From Flagellimonas algicola (lineage in GTDB: Bacteria > Bacteroidota > Bacteroidia > Flavobacteriales > Flavobacteriaceae), in NCBI RefSeq assembly GCF_005937185.1, contig NZ_VCNI01000002.1:248001-312000 (forward strand): a stretch of 64,000 nucleotides of DNA, written 5' to 3'. This document shows, piece after piece, positions 18,208-26,695 of the stretch. Each line of letters begins with the position of its first letter. Positions within the stretch are counted from its first letter, which is position 1. Under the pieces are notes generated by a model. That model was not told where the DNA came from and did no database searches. It saw only the letters and a program-made list of their open reading frames with translations. A program made the position numbers and the translations under genes.

Positions 18208-19137
18208 ATGGATATACGATCAGAACTACATAATGCCCAACTTTTCCAAAACCTGGAACTTTTGGCCAATCAGATTGTGGAAGGCTTTATAAGTGGCATC
18301 CACAAAAGTCCATTTCATGGTTTTTCCGCCGAGTTTGCGGAACATAAAATCTACAATCCCGGGGAAAGCACCAAACGCATAGATTGGAAGATTTTTGCCA
18401 AAACGGATAGACTATACACCAAAAGATATGAGGACGAGACTAATTTAAGATGTCATATGATCTTGGACAACTCAGGATCAATGTACTATCCAGAAATTGG
18501 CAATTTAAGCTTGGAAAATCTGAATAAAATTGGATTCGGGGTCTTGGCCATTGCCGCACTGATGCAGCTACTCAAACGGCAAAGGGATGCAGTAGGTCTC
18601 AGCATCTACTCCAGCAGTTATAATTTTTACACTTCGGAAAAAAGTAGTGAACGACATTTTCAGATGTTGTACTCCAAATTGAACGAGGTGGTCGGAACAA
18701 AAGAGACTTCAGACAGCACTAGAACATACACCTATTTGCACCAGATTGCCGAAAAGATTCATAGACGTAGTCTAATATTCTTGTTTACAGACATGTTCCA
18801 GACTGAAACGGAAGAGGCCCAACTGTTTGAGGCATTACGCCATTTAAAATACAACAAGCACGCCGTAGTCTTGTTTCATCTTATGGATTACGAACACGAA
18901 TTGAATTTTGATTTTGACAATACTCCAAAGCGCTTTGTGGATGTTGAAACGGGTTCTCATATTGATTTGTATGCGGACAACATCAAAGACGCCTATCAAG
19001 ATAAAGTGAAGAATTACCAGCATGAGTTAAAGCTGAAATGTGCACAATATCAAATTAAATATGTGGAGGTTGATGTGCGCTCCAACTTTGCCCAAGTACT
19101 TAATACTTTTATGATCGAGCGGCAAAAATTTGTTTAG
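18208..19137 (+). CDS. DUF58 domain protein (von Willebrand A-like)
   Basis: A 309-residue protein. The conserved DUF58 core is visible: GFSAEFAEHKIYNPGEST, RIDWKIFAKTDRLYTKRYEDE, then a MIDAS-like DNSGSM. No signal peptide or membrane segment. Relatives are usually next to a MoxR AAA ATPase and Bat proteins, and act in assembly of envelope or metal complexes; no such partner is next to it here. It precedes tRNA-Asp. Confidence 0.85.
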   Translation: MDIRSELHNAQLFQNLELLANQIVEGFISGIHKSPFHGFSAEFAEHKIYNPGESTKRIDWKIFAKTDRLYTKRYEDETNLRCHMILDNSGSMYYPEIGNLSLENLNKIGFGVLAIAALMQLLKRQRDAVGLSIYSSSYNFYTSEKSSERHFQMLYSKLNEVVGTKETSDSTRTYTYLHQIAEKIHRRSLIFLFTDMFQTETEEAQLFEALRHLKYNKHAVVLFHLMDYEHELNFDFDNTPKRFVDVETGSHIDLYADNIKDAYQDKVKNYQHELKLKCAQYQIKYVEVDVRSNFAQVLNTFMIERQKFV

Positions 19138-19158
19138 TTTCTTTTTTCAAAAAAATGT

Positions 19159-19190
19159 TTTGTTGAATCAAATTTGAGAATGTATATTTG
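19159..19190 (+). promoter_or_regulatory. Promoter of tRNA-Asp
   Basis: TTTG (19159-19162), 20-bp spacer, TATATTTG (19183-19190), followed by CACTCGC, a context often seen at stable-RNA promoters in Bacteroidota. It leaves a leader of about 70 nt before the tRNA. Confidence 0.6.
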
Positions 19191-19264
19191 CACTCGCTTT
19201 GCAAAAAGCATGAACAAGATTTGAATCCCGCTTTTGCTGGAGTCTTGAAAAGGATAAAATCATT

Positions 19265-19338
19265 GGTCTGGTAGTTCAGTTGGTTAGAATACCTGCCTGT
19301 CACGCAGGGGGTCGCGGGTTCGAGTCCCGTCCAGACCG
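19265..19338 (+). tRNA. tRNA-Asp (anticodon GTC), integration target
   Basis: Full cloverleaf: acceptor GGTCTGG pairs with CCAGACC, the D-arm contains AGTTGGTTAGA, anticodon stem CCTGC/GCAGG with loop TGTCAC giving GTC, T-arm GCGGG TTCGAGT CCCGT, discriminator G. CCA is not encoded. Its 3' 43 bp are repeated at 37789-37831 and its 3' 22 bp at 55832-55853, so this is the attB-type site for two tandem elements. Integration has kept the gene intact. Confidence 0.97.
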
Positions 19339-19339
19339 C
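19297..19339 (+). repeat. Attachment core, left copy (attL of element 1)
   Basis: The 43-bp 3' portion of tRNA-Asp, identical to 37789-37831. The last 22 bp also recur at 55832-55853. It marks the left limit of the element zone. Confidence 0.9.
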
Positions 19340-19351
19340 ACCAGTAAACAC

Positions 19352-19383
19352 AAGGCTTCCGAGAAATCGGGAGCCTTTTTTCT
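19352..19383 (+). terminator. Terminator at the left end of element 1
   Basis: AAGGCTTCCGA, loop GAAA, TCGGGAGCCTT (19352-19377), followed by a run of T. It lies 13 bp after the attachment core, so the element supplies a new terminator for tRNA-Asp. Confidence 0.8.
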
Positions 19384-19388
19384 TTCAC

Positions 19389-19411
19389 TTGGGTACAACA
19401 TAGGTACAACA
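19389..19411 (+). repeat. Putative integrase arm site, element 1 left
   Basis: Two GGTACAAC units 11 bp apart within a 23-bp string that is identical to 37650-37672 at the other end of the element and in the same orientation. Position 50 bp inside the core. Inferred to bind the arm domain of the element 1 integrase. Confidence 0.6.
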
Positions 19412-19469
19412 CTTTCCAAAGGTAATTTCTTTTGTTTACATTTAGGTTAATCTTGTGATTTTCATTACA

Positions 19470-20141
19470 ATGAAGGGAGTTATTGAGGCCATAGGAAAGT
19501 TCTTTTACAAGTTTCTAAAGAAAAAGGAAAGCTTTTATCATTCCTTGGATAAAAGTGAAGGGAAGAAAATCCTTTTTCTTTTGACCTGTATGACACCTGT
19601 CGCTTTCATTGCAGCCTTCACTTTTTCCGATTCCTTCAAGACACAGCTTTTGATTTTTACTGGATATTTGAGCATGGCCTTTCTGACCATTATTCTTTCC
19701 GCTGGCTATCAGTCCGGGCTCAAAAGATTCCATCGGGACAAACATGGATTGGAAATGATTAAAATCAATCTTTATGGAAAGGATTTCCCAAAATTATTGT
19801 TGACGGATGAAGATTTGGATAATTTTCATTTGTTATTGATGGGATATATTCCCCAAACCAAAATAAACAACCGTAACCTCATAAAAAATGGCAGCTCGGC
19901 CAATTATTTCTTTGTGTTTTCATTGATGCATCGTTTTGTCAGGGCAGGAATAATTGACATCGATACAGCTCGTCGGAAAATGCTTTTCGAAATTATTAGG
20001 GAATCGTTCTCAATGAACGGGAAACCCGTTAACCCGAACACGCTAGAATCGAGTTTCAGTCGATGGAATACTTCAATGAAGGATAAGCAACTTGTAGTTC
20101 TTGAACATGAAAAGATAGTTGAAGTGTTCGGAGAACAATAA
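19470..20141 (+). CDS. Two-helix membrane protein, unrecognised
   Basis: About 223 residues. After a basic N-terminal helix come two adjacent hydrophobic segments (ILFLLTCMTPVAFIAAFTF and LLIFTGYLSMAFLTIILSA), then a soluble, mostly helical C-terminal domain of roughly 130 residues. Start placed at ATG 19470; a GTG at 19455 in the same frame adds five residues. First gene of element 1, separated from the next by 124 bp. No family recognised; could be an element accessory or entry/immunity function. Confidence 0.6.
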   Translation: MKGVIEAIGKFFYKFLKKKESFYHSLDKSEGKKILFLLTCMTPVAFIAAFTFSDSFKTQLLIFTGYLSMAFLTIILSAGYQSGLKRFHRDKHGLEMIKINLYGKDFPKLLLTDEDLDNFHLLLMGYIPQTKINNRNLIKNGSSANYFFVFSLMHRFVRAGIIDIDTARRKMLFEIIRESFSMNGKPVNPNTLESSFSRWNTSMKDKQLVVLEHEKIVEVFGEQ

Positions 20142-20265
20142 ACTTACCGCAATTCTTTGACAAGCCCCATTTATTGTTCCAGTTAACGTGATTAGCTTTC
20201 CTATGTTTGCCTAGCGCATTCATAGTAAAGGCCTTTACTCAATCATTAATTTAAATCGAATTCTA

Positions 20266-20559
20266 ATGACTGAGGAAAAGAAAGTCGTAGGACTATTAAC
20301 TGAAATTAAAACCCTGCTTTCCCAAAACAAACGGGTAATGAACGTGGATGATTTGGTGGCCTATACGGGCTTATCAAAAAGCAAGATCTACAAACTCACT
20401 TCACTCCGCTTGATTCCCATGGGCGAAAACGCCCATGTACGACAGAAATTTTTTGATAAGGAAGCTATTGACGCCTGGCTCTTGGGCAAACCGGATTTAT
20501 CAGACGAATTTTTGGAACAAAAATTCAATGAGCAGCTGTTGAAAAGAAAAAGAGCATAA
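20266..20559 (+). CDS. Helix-turn-helix (excisionase/HTH_17-type) DNA-binding protein
   Basis: A 97-residue protein. Residues about 27 to 70 (MNVDDLVAYTGLSKSKIYKLTS followed by a wing ending FDKEAIDAWLLGK) match the MerR-like HTH_17 fold common in excisionases and replication initiator accessories of Bacteroidota elements. It begins the replication/mobilization operon, 23 bp before the helicase gene. Likely role: excision or initiator accessory. Confidence 0.8.
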   Translation: MTEEKKVVGLLTEIKTLLSQNKRVMNVDDLVAYTGLSKSKIYKLTSLRLIPMGENAHVRQKFFDKEAIDAWLLGKPDLSDEFLEQKFNEQLLKRKRA

Positions 20560-20582
20560 CCCCGAAATCTGAAAGTATAATT

Positions 20583-21788
20583 ATGGAAACAATCCCTTAT
20601 GTAAGGGTGGGCACTACGTATTACAAACTGGTAAAATCGCCCACTATTTCAGGCCATTTTAACGAACAATTGGTTTCGTGGAGTGAACATACCATTAAGC
20701 AAGATCATGGCAAGGATTTTTTGAGCAAGGTTCCAAAGTATGATGGTTTCACCTGTATTCCCAACCACATAGATTTCAAAAAAGAACACCATGGCTTCTA
20801 TAATATATACTCTCCCCTAAGCTTTGTTCCAAAGGAAGGCACCATCGATAAGACATTGCAATTCTTGGAGCACATCTTTGGGTGCCAAAGGGAATTGGGA
20901 TTGGATTATCTGCAGTTATTATATGTAAGACCCATTCAGATTTTACCCATTTTGTGCCTGGTCTCTTCGGAACGCAGCACAGGAAAAAGTTCTTTCTTAA
21001 AATGGCTAAAGGAAATCTTTGAAAACAATCTTACCTATCTCACCAATGACAGCTTTGGCAGTCAGTTCAATTCGGATTGGGCCAACAAGCTTTTGATATG
21101 CATCGATGAAGTATTGTTCAATAAAGAGGAACTGACCGAACGCATAAAATACTTGAGTACCACCAATAGAAATAAACTGGAGGCCAAAGGGAAAGACAAA
21201 CGTGAAGTGGAGTTCTTCGGTAAGTTTATCCTCTGCAGTAACAATGAGGACAATTTCATTAAAATTGATGGTAATGAGACCCGTTTCTGGGTTCGAAAAA
21301 TTCCTCCCATCAAAAATGAGGAAACAGACTTTTTGGAAAAGCTCATCGCTGAAATCCCAGCATTTCTATCTTATCTGGGCAATCGTAAAGTTAGCACGAT
21401 TCAATCCACTCGAATGTGGTTTTCACCTAGTCAACTATTTACACCAGCGCTTAAAAAGCTGGTGAACAACAATCGAAACAGAGTAGAAAAAGAATTGGCC
21501 AGTCTATTACTTAGTGCCATGGACAAGTTTGAATTGAATGAAATCCAACTATGTCCCATGGATGCCCTCCACATGCTCAACAAGACCAGGGTGAAGACTG
21601 ACCTGACCCAATTGCGTAGACTGTTAAAGAAGGATTGGAAATTGGAAAACCAGAAAAACTCAAACAGCTACCAGCGGGCAACCATTTGGAACAATGGTGA
21701 AATCAATCTAGAAGATGCAAAAGGCAGGTACTTTTCCATATCCAAGCATTTTCTACTGAAATATTTTGATGAAATGATGACATCCTAG
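20583..21788 (+). CDS. SF3-type primase-helicase (DUF5906-like)
   Basis: A 401-residue AAA-type helicase. Walker A is SSERSTGKSSF, Walker B LLICIDEVLF, and the sensor region FGKFILCSNNEDNFI follows, as in virus/plasmid D5-like helicases. The C-terminal ~120 residues are probably a DNA-binding winged domain. With the toprim primase downstream it should replicate the excised element. It follows the HTH gene by 23 bp. The repeat cluster at 21820-21869, just after its stop, is a candidate origin. Confidence 0.8.
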   Translation: METIPYVRVGTTYYKLVKSPTISGHFNEQLVSWSEHTIKQDHGKDFLSKVPKYDGFTCIPNHIDFKKEHHGFYNIYSPLSFVPKEGTIDKTLQFLEHIFGCQRELGLDYLQLLYVRPIQILPILCLVSSERSTGKSSFLKWLKEIFENNLTYLTNDSFGSQFNSDWANKLLICIDEVLFNKEELTERIKYLSTTNRNKLEAKGKDKREVEFFGKFILCSNNEDNFIKIDGNETRFWVRKIPPIKNEETDFLEKLIAEIPAFLSYLGNRKVSTIQSTRMWFSPSQLFTPALKKLVNNNRNRVEKELASLLLSAMDKFELNEIQLCPMDALHMLNKTRVKTDLTQLRRLLKKDWKLENQKNSNSYQRATIWNNGEINLEDAKGRYFSISKHFLLKYFDEMMTS

Positions 21789-21819
21789 GACCATCCCTTT
21801 GTTTATGGGATTTAAATCC

Positions 21820-21869
21820 GTCATCACTTTGTCATCATTCCGTCATCAAAACAAAGAATGATGACAAAG
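21820..21869 (+). repeat. Iteron-like cluster with 14-bp inverted repeat, candidate origin
   Basis: GTCATCA occurs at 21820, 21831 and 21842, and inverted at 21859-21865. CTTTGTCATCATTC (21827-21840) is perfectly repeated in reverse at 21856-21869 with a 15-nt loop. More GATGA units follow up to the primase gene. There is no T-run, so a terminator is less likely. Position between helicase and primase suggests an origin of replication; oriT is an alternative. Confidence 0.5.
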
Positions 21870-21993
21870 CCAAAACCAGGAAAAGAAGAAACGATGAAAC
21901 GATGAAAAAATGATGAAGCGAGTAAGACCAGCAAGAATAACCCTTTTGAATGATTCTTCATCAAATCATCAAAATTTAAATGTGTTAAGAGCT

Positions 21994-22848
21994 ATGAAAG
22001 AAAAAAGATTTAACTGCGAAAGAGCCCGTACCGTTAGCATCGTCGACACGATGGCAAAGCTAGGGCACTTTCCAGTTAGAGAAACGGAAAAAGAAGCTTG
22101 GTTTCTGAGTCCGTTCCGGTCAGAAACCCAAGCCTCTTTTAAGGTCTCCAAAACCCTGAATAGATGGTATGACCATGGAGAAGGCCTTGGAGGAAATATA
22201 ATCGACCTTGTTTGCCGATTGAAAAGCTATGGTGTCAGGGAAACCTTGACATGGCTCCAAGGCCAAACAGGTTCTTTTTCTTTTCATCAGCCACCAACAG
22301 TTGTGAGAGAGAAGAAAATTAGTGTTAATGATATAAGGCCAATTAGTCATATGGCGTTGATTGATTACCTACAAAAGCGTCAAATCCCGTTGACCCTGGC
22401 CTATGGATATATCAAACAAGTACACTTTGGAATAGGTGAAAAATCCTTTTTTGCTCTGGGGCTACAAAACAAAATTGGAGGTTGGGAATTACGCAATTGT
22501 TTTCAAAAATATTGTGCATCTCCTAAGGCCATCACCATAATAGAAAATAACAATCCAAGCCTTACCGTAGTTGAGGGAATGTTCGATTTTTTATCGCTTT
22601 TGGTCATTCAACCCAAATGGTTCGCTGAATCCGATGTCCTTATTTTGAACTCTCTGGCCTTTGCTACAAAAGTCAATTCCATCCTAGAAAAATATTCCGA
22701 CCTCAATCTAGCGTTGGACAATGACAGCGCAGGAGATAGAGCAACCCAATATTTAATCGGATTGTATCCAATAGCCGAAGACCGAAGAAATTGCTACGCT
22801 GGATTCAAGGATATCAACGAAAAATTGATGCATCATGGGCAGGAGTAA
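21994..22848 (+). CDS. Toprim domain primase-like protein
   Basis: About 284 residues. The N-terminal part has the pattern of DnaG-like element primases (SIVDTMAKLGHFP, LSPFRSETQASFKV, WYDHGEGLGGNIIDLV), and the toprim fold follows (TVVEGMFDFLSLL, then LALDNDSAGDRAT with the DxD-like acids). The start at 21994 is chosen because relatives begin a few residues before the first helix; ATG 21910 in the same frame would add 28 residues. The end overlaps mobC by 14 bp. Confidence 0.8.
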   Translation: MKEKRFNCERARTVSIVDTMAKLGHFPVRETEKEAWFLSPFRSETQASFKVSKTLNRWYDHGEGLGGNIIDLVCRLKSYGVRETLTWLQGQTGSFSFHQPPTVVREKKISVNDIRPISHMALIDYLQKRQIPLTLAYGYIKQVHFGIGEKSFFALGLQNKIGGWELRNCFQKYCASPKAITIIENNNPSLTVVEGMFDFLSLLVIQPKWFAESDVLILNSLAFATKVNSILEKYSDLNLALDNDSAGDRATQYLIGLYPIAEDRRNCYAGFKDINEKLMHHGQE

Positions 22849-23371
22849 TTTAGAAAAAGAATTTGATGCACTTGAAGCTGCAATACATGGTTGGGCGAAA
22901 AAAAATAACGTGCCAATTACCCAAGAAGAAACTGCACCTACTGTGACATTAACAGAGTTGACTGATGAGGCACGTAACCCGAAACGTAATTCTGTTAAGA
23001 ATTCGAGATGTGTGTCTGTGGACACAATCTCGCCTGCTCCCGATGGTCGCAGGAAAAAAAAAGAGTCGTTTAAAGGGAAAAACCAGTTGGTGAAATTCCG
23101 TTGTACCAAGTATGAAAAAAAGCTGCTATTGGCCAAGGCCAGACTCTGTGGGTTGTCTTTAAGTGAATTCCTTCGCAGGGCAGCTATGGAACAAGCTACC
23201 GTTGAACGGTTATCTGATGAGGAAATCGAAATCTATCAAATGTTGGCCAAATACCACAACAACTTTAAATCGATTGGCAATATGTTCCGGAAGAAAAGTC
23301 CAAAGCTGACCGAGATGGTCTACGAAACTGCTAAGCAAATTAAGGAACATCTTAAAAGATTCAGCAAATGA
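22835..23371 (+). CDS. mobC: Mobilization accessory protein MobC
   Basis: A 178-residue protein. The second half has the MobC ribbon-helix-helix-like stretch (LVKFRCTKYEKKLLLAKAR followed by GLSLSEFLRRAAMEQ) and the conserved LAKYHNNFKSIGNMFR segment. The first ~80 residues are polar and low in structure. It should bind oriT beside the relaxase. Overlaps the primase gene by 14 bp and the relaxase gene by 4 bp. Confidence 0.85.
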   Translation: MGRSNLEKEFDALEAAIHGWAKKNNVPITQEETAPTVTLTELTDEARNPKRNSVKNSRCVSVDTISPAPDGRRKKKESFKGKNQLVKFRCTKYEKKLLLAKARLCGLSLSEFLRRAAMEQATVERLSDEEIEIYQMLAKYHNNFKSIGNMFRKKSPKLTEMVYETAKQIKEHLKRFSK

Positions 23372-24225
23372 TAGGCAAGGGAAAATCCATATCACATACC
23401 CATGCCTCGATGGGTTATGGTTGGAACCAAGAAAAGAATGCCGAAGTGGTGCTCAGACAGCACTTGGTAGGAGAAAACCCCAAAGAGATTACCGAAGAAT
23501 TTAAACGCATACAGGAATTGAACCATAACTGTGAACGCAACACACTATCTTTTGTACTCAGTCCGACAATCAAAGATGGGCAACGTCTAAAAAAACAAGA
23601 GCTTGAGAGGGTCGCCAAGGAGTTCATGGAGAAAATGAAGCTTGGTGAACGACAAGCCATTGCATTTGTCCATCGGGATAAAGAACATACCCATATCCAT
23701 TTATATGTGAACCGCATTGATTTTAAAGGGATAGCTTACAATGACAGCTTTATTGGCAAGCGGAGTCAAAAGGCCGCTGAAAAAACCGCAGAAACATTAC
23801 AATTGACCACGGTTAAGCAAGTAAAAATGGAACGGGAATTCCAGACCAAAGAATTGCGCAATGAAATTAAACGAAGGCATGAATTGACCCTAAGACATCA
23901 AAAACCTGAAAACTATCAACAGTATCTCGAGGGCATGAGGGCCAATGGGGTTGTAGTCATTCCCAGCATCAATAAACAAGGTAAACTCCAAGGATTTCGA
24001 TTTGAATTTCAAGGACACAGTTTTAAGGGAAGTGAGATACATAGAAACATGGGCATGGCTGGAATTGGAAGGGAACTAACACGTTACAATGTTCCAAATA
24101 GAATCATCTCACCAAAGAACACTATCAAATTGTTGGACAAAGTGATCCCGGTTCCTCAGAAGTTGGCAATATCCCTTGCCAAAAAAGCAATCAAGAAATC
24201 CATTGACCTAGGAATGGGTATTTAA
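23368..24225 (+). CDS. mobA: MobA-type relaxase
   Basis: A 285-residue conjugative relaxase. The three-His metal motif is EHTHIHLYVNRI (H107, H109, H111), and the N-terminal ISHTHASMGYGW holds the likely catalytic Tyr (Y17). It is expected to nick one strand at oriT and lead it into a recipient. The length is that of a bare relaxase domain without helicase fusion, common in mobilizable Bacteroidota elements. Starts with a 4-bp overlap with mobC. Confidence 0.88.
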   Translation: MIGKGKSISHTHASMGYGWNQEKNAEVVLRQHLVGENPKEITEEFKRIQELNHNCERNTLSFVLSPTIKDGQRLKKQELERVAKEFMEKMKLGERQAIAFVHRDKEHTHIHLYVNRIDFKGIAYNDSFIGKRSQKAAEKTAETLQLTTVKQVKMEREFQTKELRNEIKRRHELTLRHQKPENYQQYLEGMRANGVVVIPSINKQGKLQGFRFEFQGHSFKGSEIHRNMGMAGIGRELTRYNVPNRIISPKNTIKLLDKVIPVPQKLAISLAKKAIKKSIDLGMGI

Positions 24226-24235
24226 ATTCTATGCC

Positions 24236-24685
24236 ATGAATAAACTTGAGACAATCACACAACTTTTGGTCAATGAGCTGACCGATTTTGAGGCCAACGT
24301 TAAGCGACTGGAAAATGGTCTACAGAGGGCCGAGGATTTAAGGGTCAAGTTTGACCTGGCTCCCATTGACAACTTAGTATCTGAACTAAAAAGTTTTCAG
24401 CAAAAGGAAACGGAAGATCGGGAAGCTTATGTAAATAAATTAGACCGAAAATTAGAAAATGCTAAGATACATCCGAAATGGGCAGTGATCACCTTTATCT
24501 GTTCCATGGTGGTTTCTACAGGATCAATTTTGTTTGGCTATATCCAATACCAATCCAATCAGGACATAAAAAAAGAAGCGTATAACCAAGGGATAGAAGC
24601 CTATCAAGCGCATTTGAATACGTTTTTTGAAGAGCATCCAAAAACCTATGAGGTTTATAATAATTGGAACAAAAACAATAAGTAA
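24236..24685 (+). CDS. Coiled-coil membrane protein of the mobilization operon
   Basis: A 149-residue protein. Residues 1-75 form a charged coiled coil, followed by one hydrophobic segment (WAVITFICSMVVSTGSILFG) and a short polar tail. It starts 10 bp after the relaxase gene, so it is part of the mob operon. Similar small proteins follow relaxases in other flavobacterial elements, but I do not recognise a named family. May tether the relaxosome to the membrane. Confidence 0.65.
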   Translation: MNKLETITQLLVNELTDFEANVKRLENGLQRAEDLRVKFDLAPIDNLVSELKSFQQKETEDREAYVNKLDRKLENAKIHPKWAVITFICSMVVSTGSILFGYIQYQSNQDIKKEAYNQGIEAYQAHLNTFFEEHPKTYEVYNNWNKNNK

Positions 24686-24742
24686 TTCCTGATTATTTCA
24701 AATACACTAAAAAAAGTAATTCTTGTTCATGTTCTTATTACG

Positions 24743-24790
24743 TGCACAAAAAAATCAAATATTTGTGCATTAGATAGCTCATGTGCACAA
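24743..24790 (+). promoter_or_regulatory. Putative operator of the Fic gene, TGCACAAA repeats
   Basis: TGCACAAA (24743-24750) and its reverse TTTGTGCA (24762-24769) form an inverted repeat, and a third TGCACAA starts at 24784. The cluster lies 40 to 87 bp before the Fic start. The C-terminal domain of the Fic protein looks like a winged helix, so autoregulation is plausible. Confidence 0.5.
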
Positions 24791-24829
24791 AAAAAGTTGT
24801 TTCTTGTATAGTAAAGCAAAAACAATTAG

Positions 24830-25903
24830 TTGGAAACACAAATTCAAATACCTTTTCTACCGCCAAAAGTTCAAATAGAGACGGTTGCTGTATTGAAAAA
24901 CTTAAATGCAGCAAGCCGTGCCCTGGCACAATTAAAGGGAGAGGTAAAAAAGATACCTAATTCGCAGATACTCATAGATACCATTTCATTACAGGAGGCA
25001 AAGGACAGTAATGAAGTTGAGAATATTGTGACTACCGATGATGAACTGTACCAAGCTGCCATCGAAACCAAAAACATATCGCAAGCCGCTAAGGAGGCAC
25101 AAAATTATGCTCAGGCTCTAAAGTTGGGATTTCATATTATACGGGAAAAAGGCGTGCTGAGCATTAACGACATCAAAAGGATACAAGAGCTTGTTTCGCC
25201 CAACCATCCTATTAGAAAAGTACCTGGAACAGTTTTAAAAAATCCGAAGACCCAAGAAGTGGTATATACACCACCCCAACAATACAGTGAGATTGTAGCC
25301 TTGTTCAACAATTTGGAGATCTACATCAACGACCCTAAATTACATCAAGTAGATCCTTTGCTTAAAATGCCCATCGTGCATTATCAATTTGAGAGCATCC
25401 ACCCTTTTTATGATGGTAACGGTAGAACTGGCAGAATACTGAATATGCTTTATTTGGTACATCAAAACCTATTGGACATCCCTGTTTTGTATTTGAGTAG
25501 CTACATCATTAAAAACAAAGCGGACTATTACAGATTATTACAAAAGGTGCGAACAGATGAAAGCTGGGAAGAATGGCTACTTTGGATGTTAAAAGGCATA
25601 GAAATTACTGCTAAAGACACTATTGTGGTAGTCAACAATATCAAACATTTAATGGATGACTACAAACAGAAGATACGACGTGAATTCAAGTTTTATAGTC
25701 ACGATTTAATCAATACACTTTTTAAGCATCCCTACACTAAAATTGATTTTTTAGAGCGTGAACTTAACGTACATAGAAACACCGCAAGCAGCTATTTGAA
25801 TGCGCTTGCCCAACACGAAGAACAGTTTTTGACCAAGTTAAAAATTGGGAAGAGCAATTATTTTATAAACCACAGATTGCTTCAAATATTAAAAAGTAGA
25901 TAA
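24830..25903 (+). CDS. Class II Fic protein, SoFic-like
   Basis: A 357-residue putative AMP-transferase. The class II inhibitory motif is SNEVEN (S60 to N65, inhibitory Glu E64) and the catalytic motif is HPFYDGNGRTGR starting at H191; both are intact. A winged-helix region (LERELNVHRNTASSYLNAL) ends the protein. The N-terminal pattern with SNEVENIVTT resembles the solitary Shewanella Fic protein SoFic, whose family has been reported as single-gene anti-phage defence. It starts at TTG 24830, since a stop codon lies directly upstream. First cargo gene after the mob operon. Confidence 0.88.
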   Translation: METQIQIPFLPPKVQIETVAVLKNLNAASRALAQLKGEVKKIPNSQILIDTISLQEAKDSNEVENIVTTDDELYQAAIETKNISQAAKEAQNYAQALKLGFHIIREKGVLSINDIKRIQELVSPNHPIRKVPGTVLKNPKTQEVVYTPPQQYSEIVALFNNLEIYINDPKLHQVDPLLKMPIVHYQFESIHPFYDGNGRTGRILNMLYLVHQNLLDIPVLYLSSYIIKNKADYYRLLQKVRTDESWEEWLLWMLKGIEITAKDTIVVVNNIKHLMDDYKQKIRREFKFYSHDLINTLFKHPYTKIDFLERELNVHRNTASSYLNALAQHEEQFLTKLKIGKSNYFINHRLLQILKSR

Positions 25904-26110
25904 TTGGGAATAGAATCAAAATTCTTTCCAAAATAGTTCGTAGTGCAATAGGTATAAATCTAAAAGCTAACTGAGGACTTTTTTGATTGGACAAAAACCC
26001 CAACTTTTTTACAGGAAAACCCCAAATAACAATTGTCATTTTTTAATGCGACTTGGTTTGGTTATTTTGGTGATAACATTGAAATCCCCCTTTAATTTAG
26101 AGAATTGTTT

Positions 26111-26449
26111 ATGCCAGAGTGTATCGAATGTGCGGCTTATACCAAATTTAAAAATGGGCTATGTAGTGATTGTTACAATAAGCAAAATGGAAACCCTTGG
26201 GTTTCAGGAGTGATTAAAGGAAGAATAGCAGAGACCATTGTTGAGGGTTTTTCTCAGATGAAATCGGATTTGGAAAGTGAAAAACGTTCCATGCAACGTA
26301 TTTGGAAACAGAGGGAGCGCCAAATTGAAAAGGTCATCACCAACACCATTGATATGTATGGTTCAATAAAAGGTATTGCGGGTAATGCCATACAGTCTGT
26401 AAAAGCATTGGAACTAGGTAATGGTGATGATGATTTTGATGACGATTAA
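26111..26449 (+). CDS. Small zinc-ribbon protein, unrecognised
   Basis: A 112-residue protein. The N-terminus has two CxxC pairs (CIEC and CSDC, 15 residues between them) that probably bind zinc. A helical region follows, and the C-terminus is acidic (DDDFDDD). It starts at ATG 26111; a TTG two codons upstream is possible. Last plus-strand gene of element 1, 207 bp after Fic. Function unknown. The 246 bp after it hold an inverted repeat CGAGTT/AACTCG but no clear gene. Confidence 0.6.
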   Translation: MPECIECAAYTKFKNGLCSDCYNKQNGNPWVSGVIKGRIAETIVEGFSQMKSDLESEKRSMQRIWKQRERQIEKVITNTIDMYGSIKGIAGNAIQSVKALELGNGDDDFDDD

Positions 26450-26695
26450 CTTTTCTTCACTTTAGTAGTTTTTCGAGTTAATTACCAATTTTTGAGTATA
26501 AACTCGAATTTTTCCTAATTGATTTTTGATTATTTCCTAAATAATCTATAGGGCTCAAATGGTATCAAAAAAGGTGAATTTACGGAACTACTAAAAAGGA
26601 CGGTAAATGGAACTGGTAATGATTTAAAGAAGTACCCAATCTCTCTGTGCCGAAAATTGGCCGTTTTGCGGAACCAAACCAATTGTAAACCTCAT

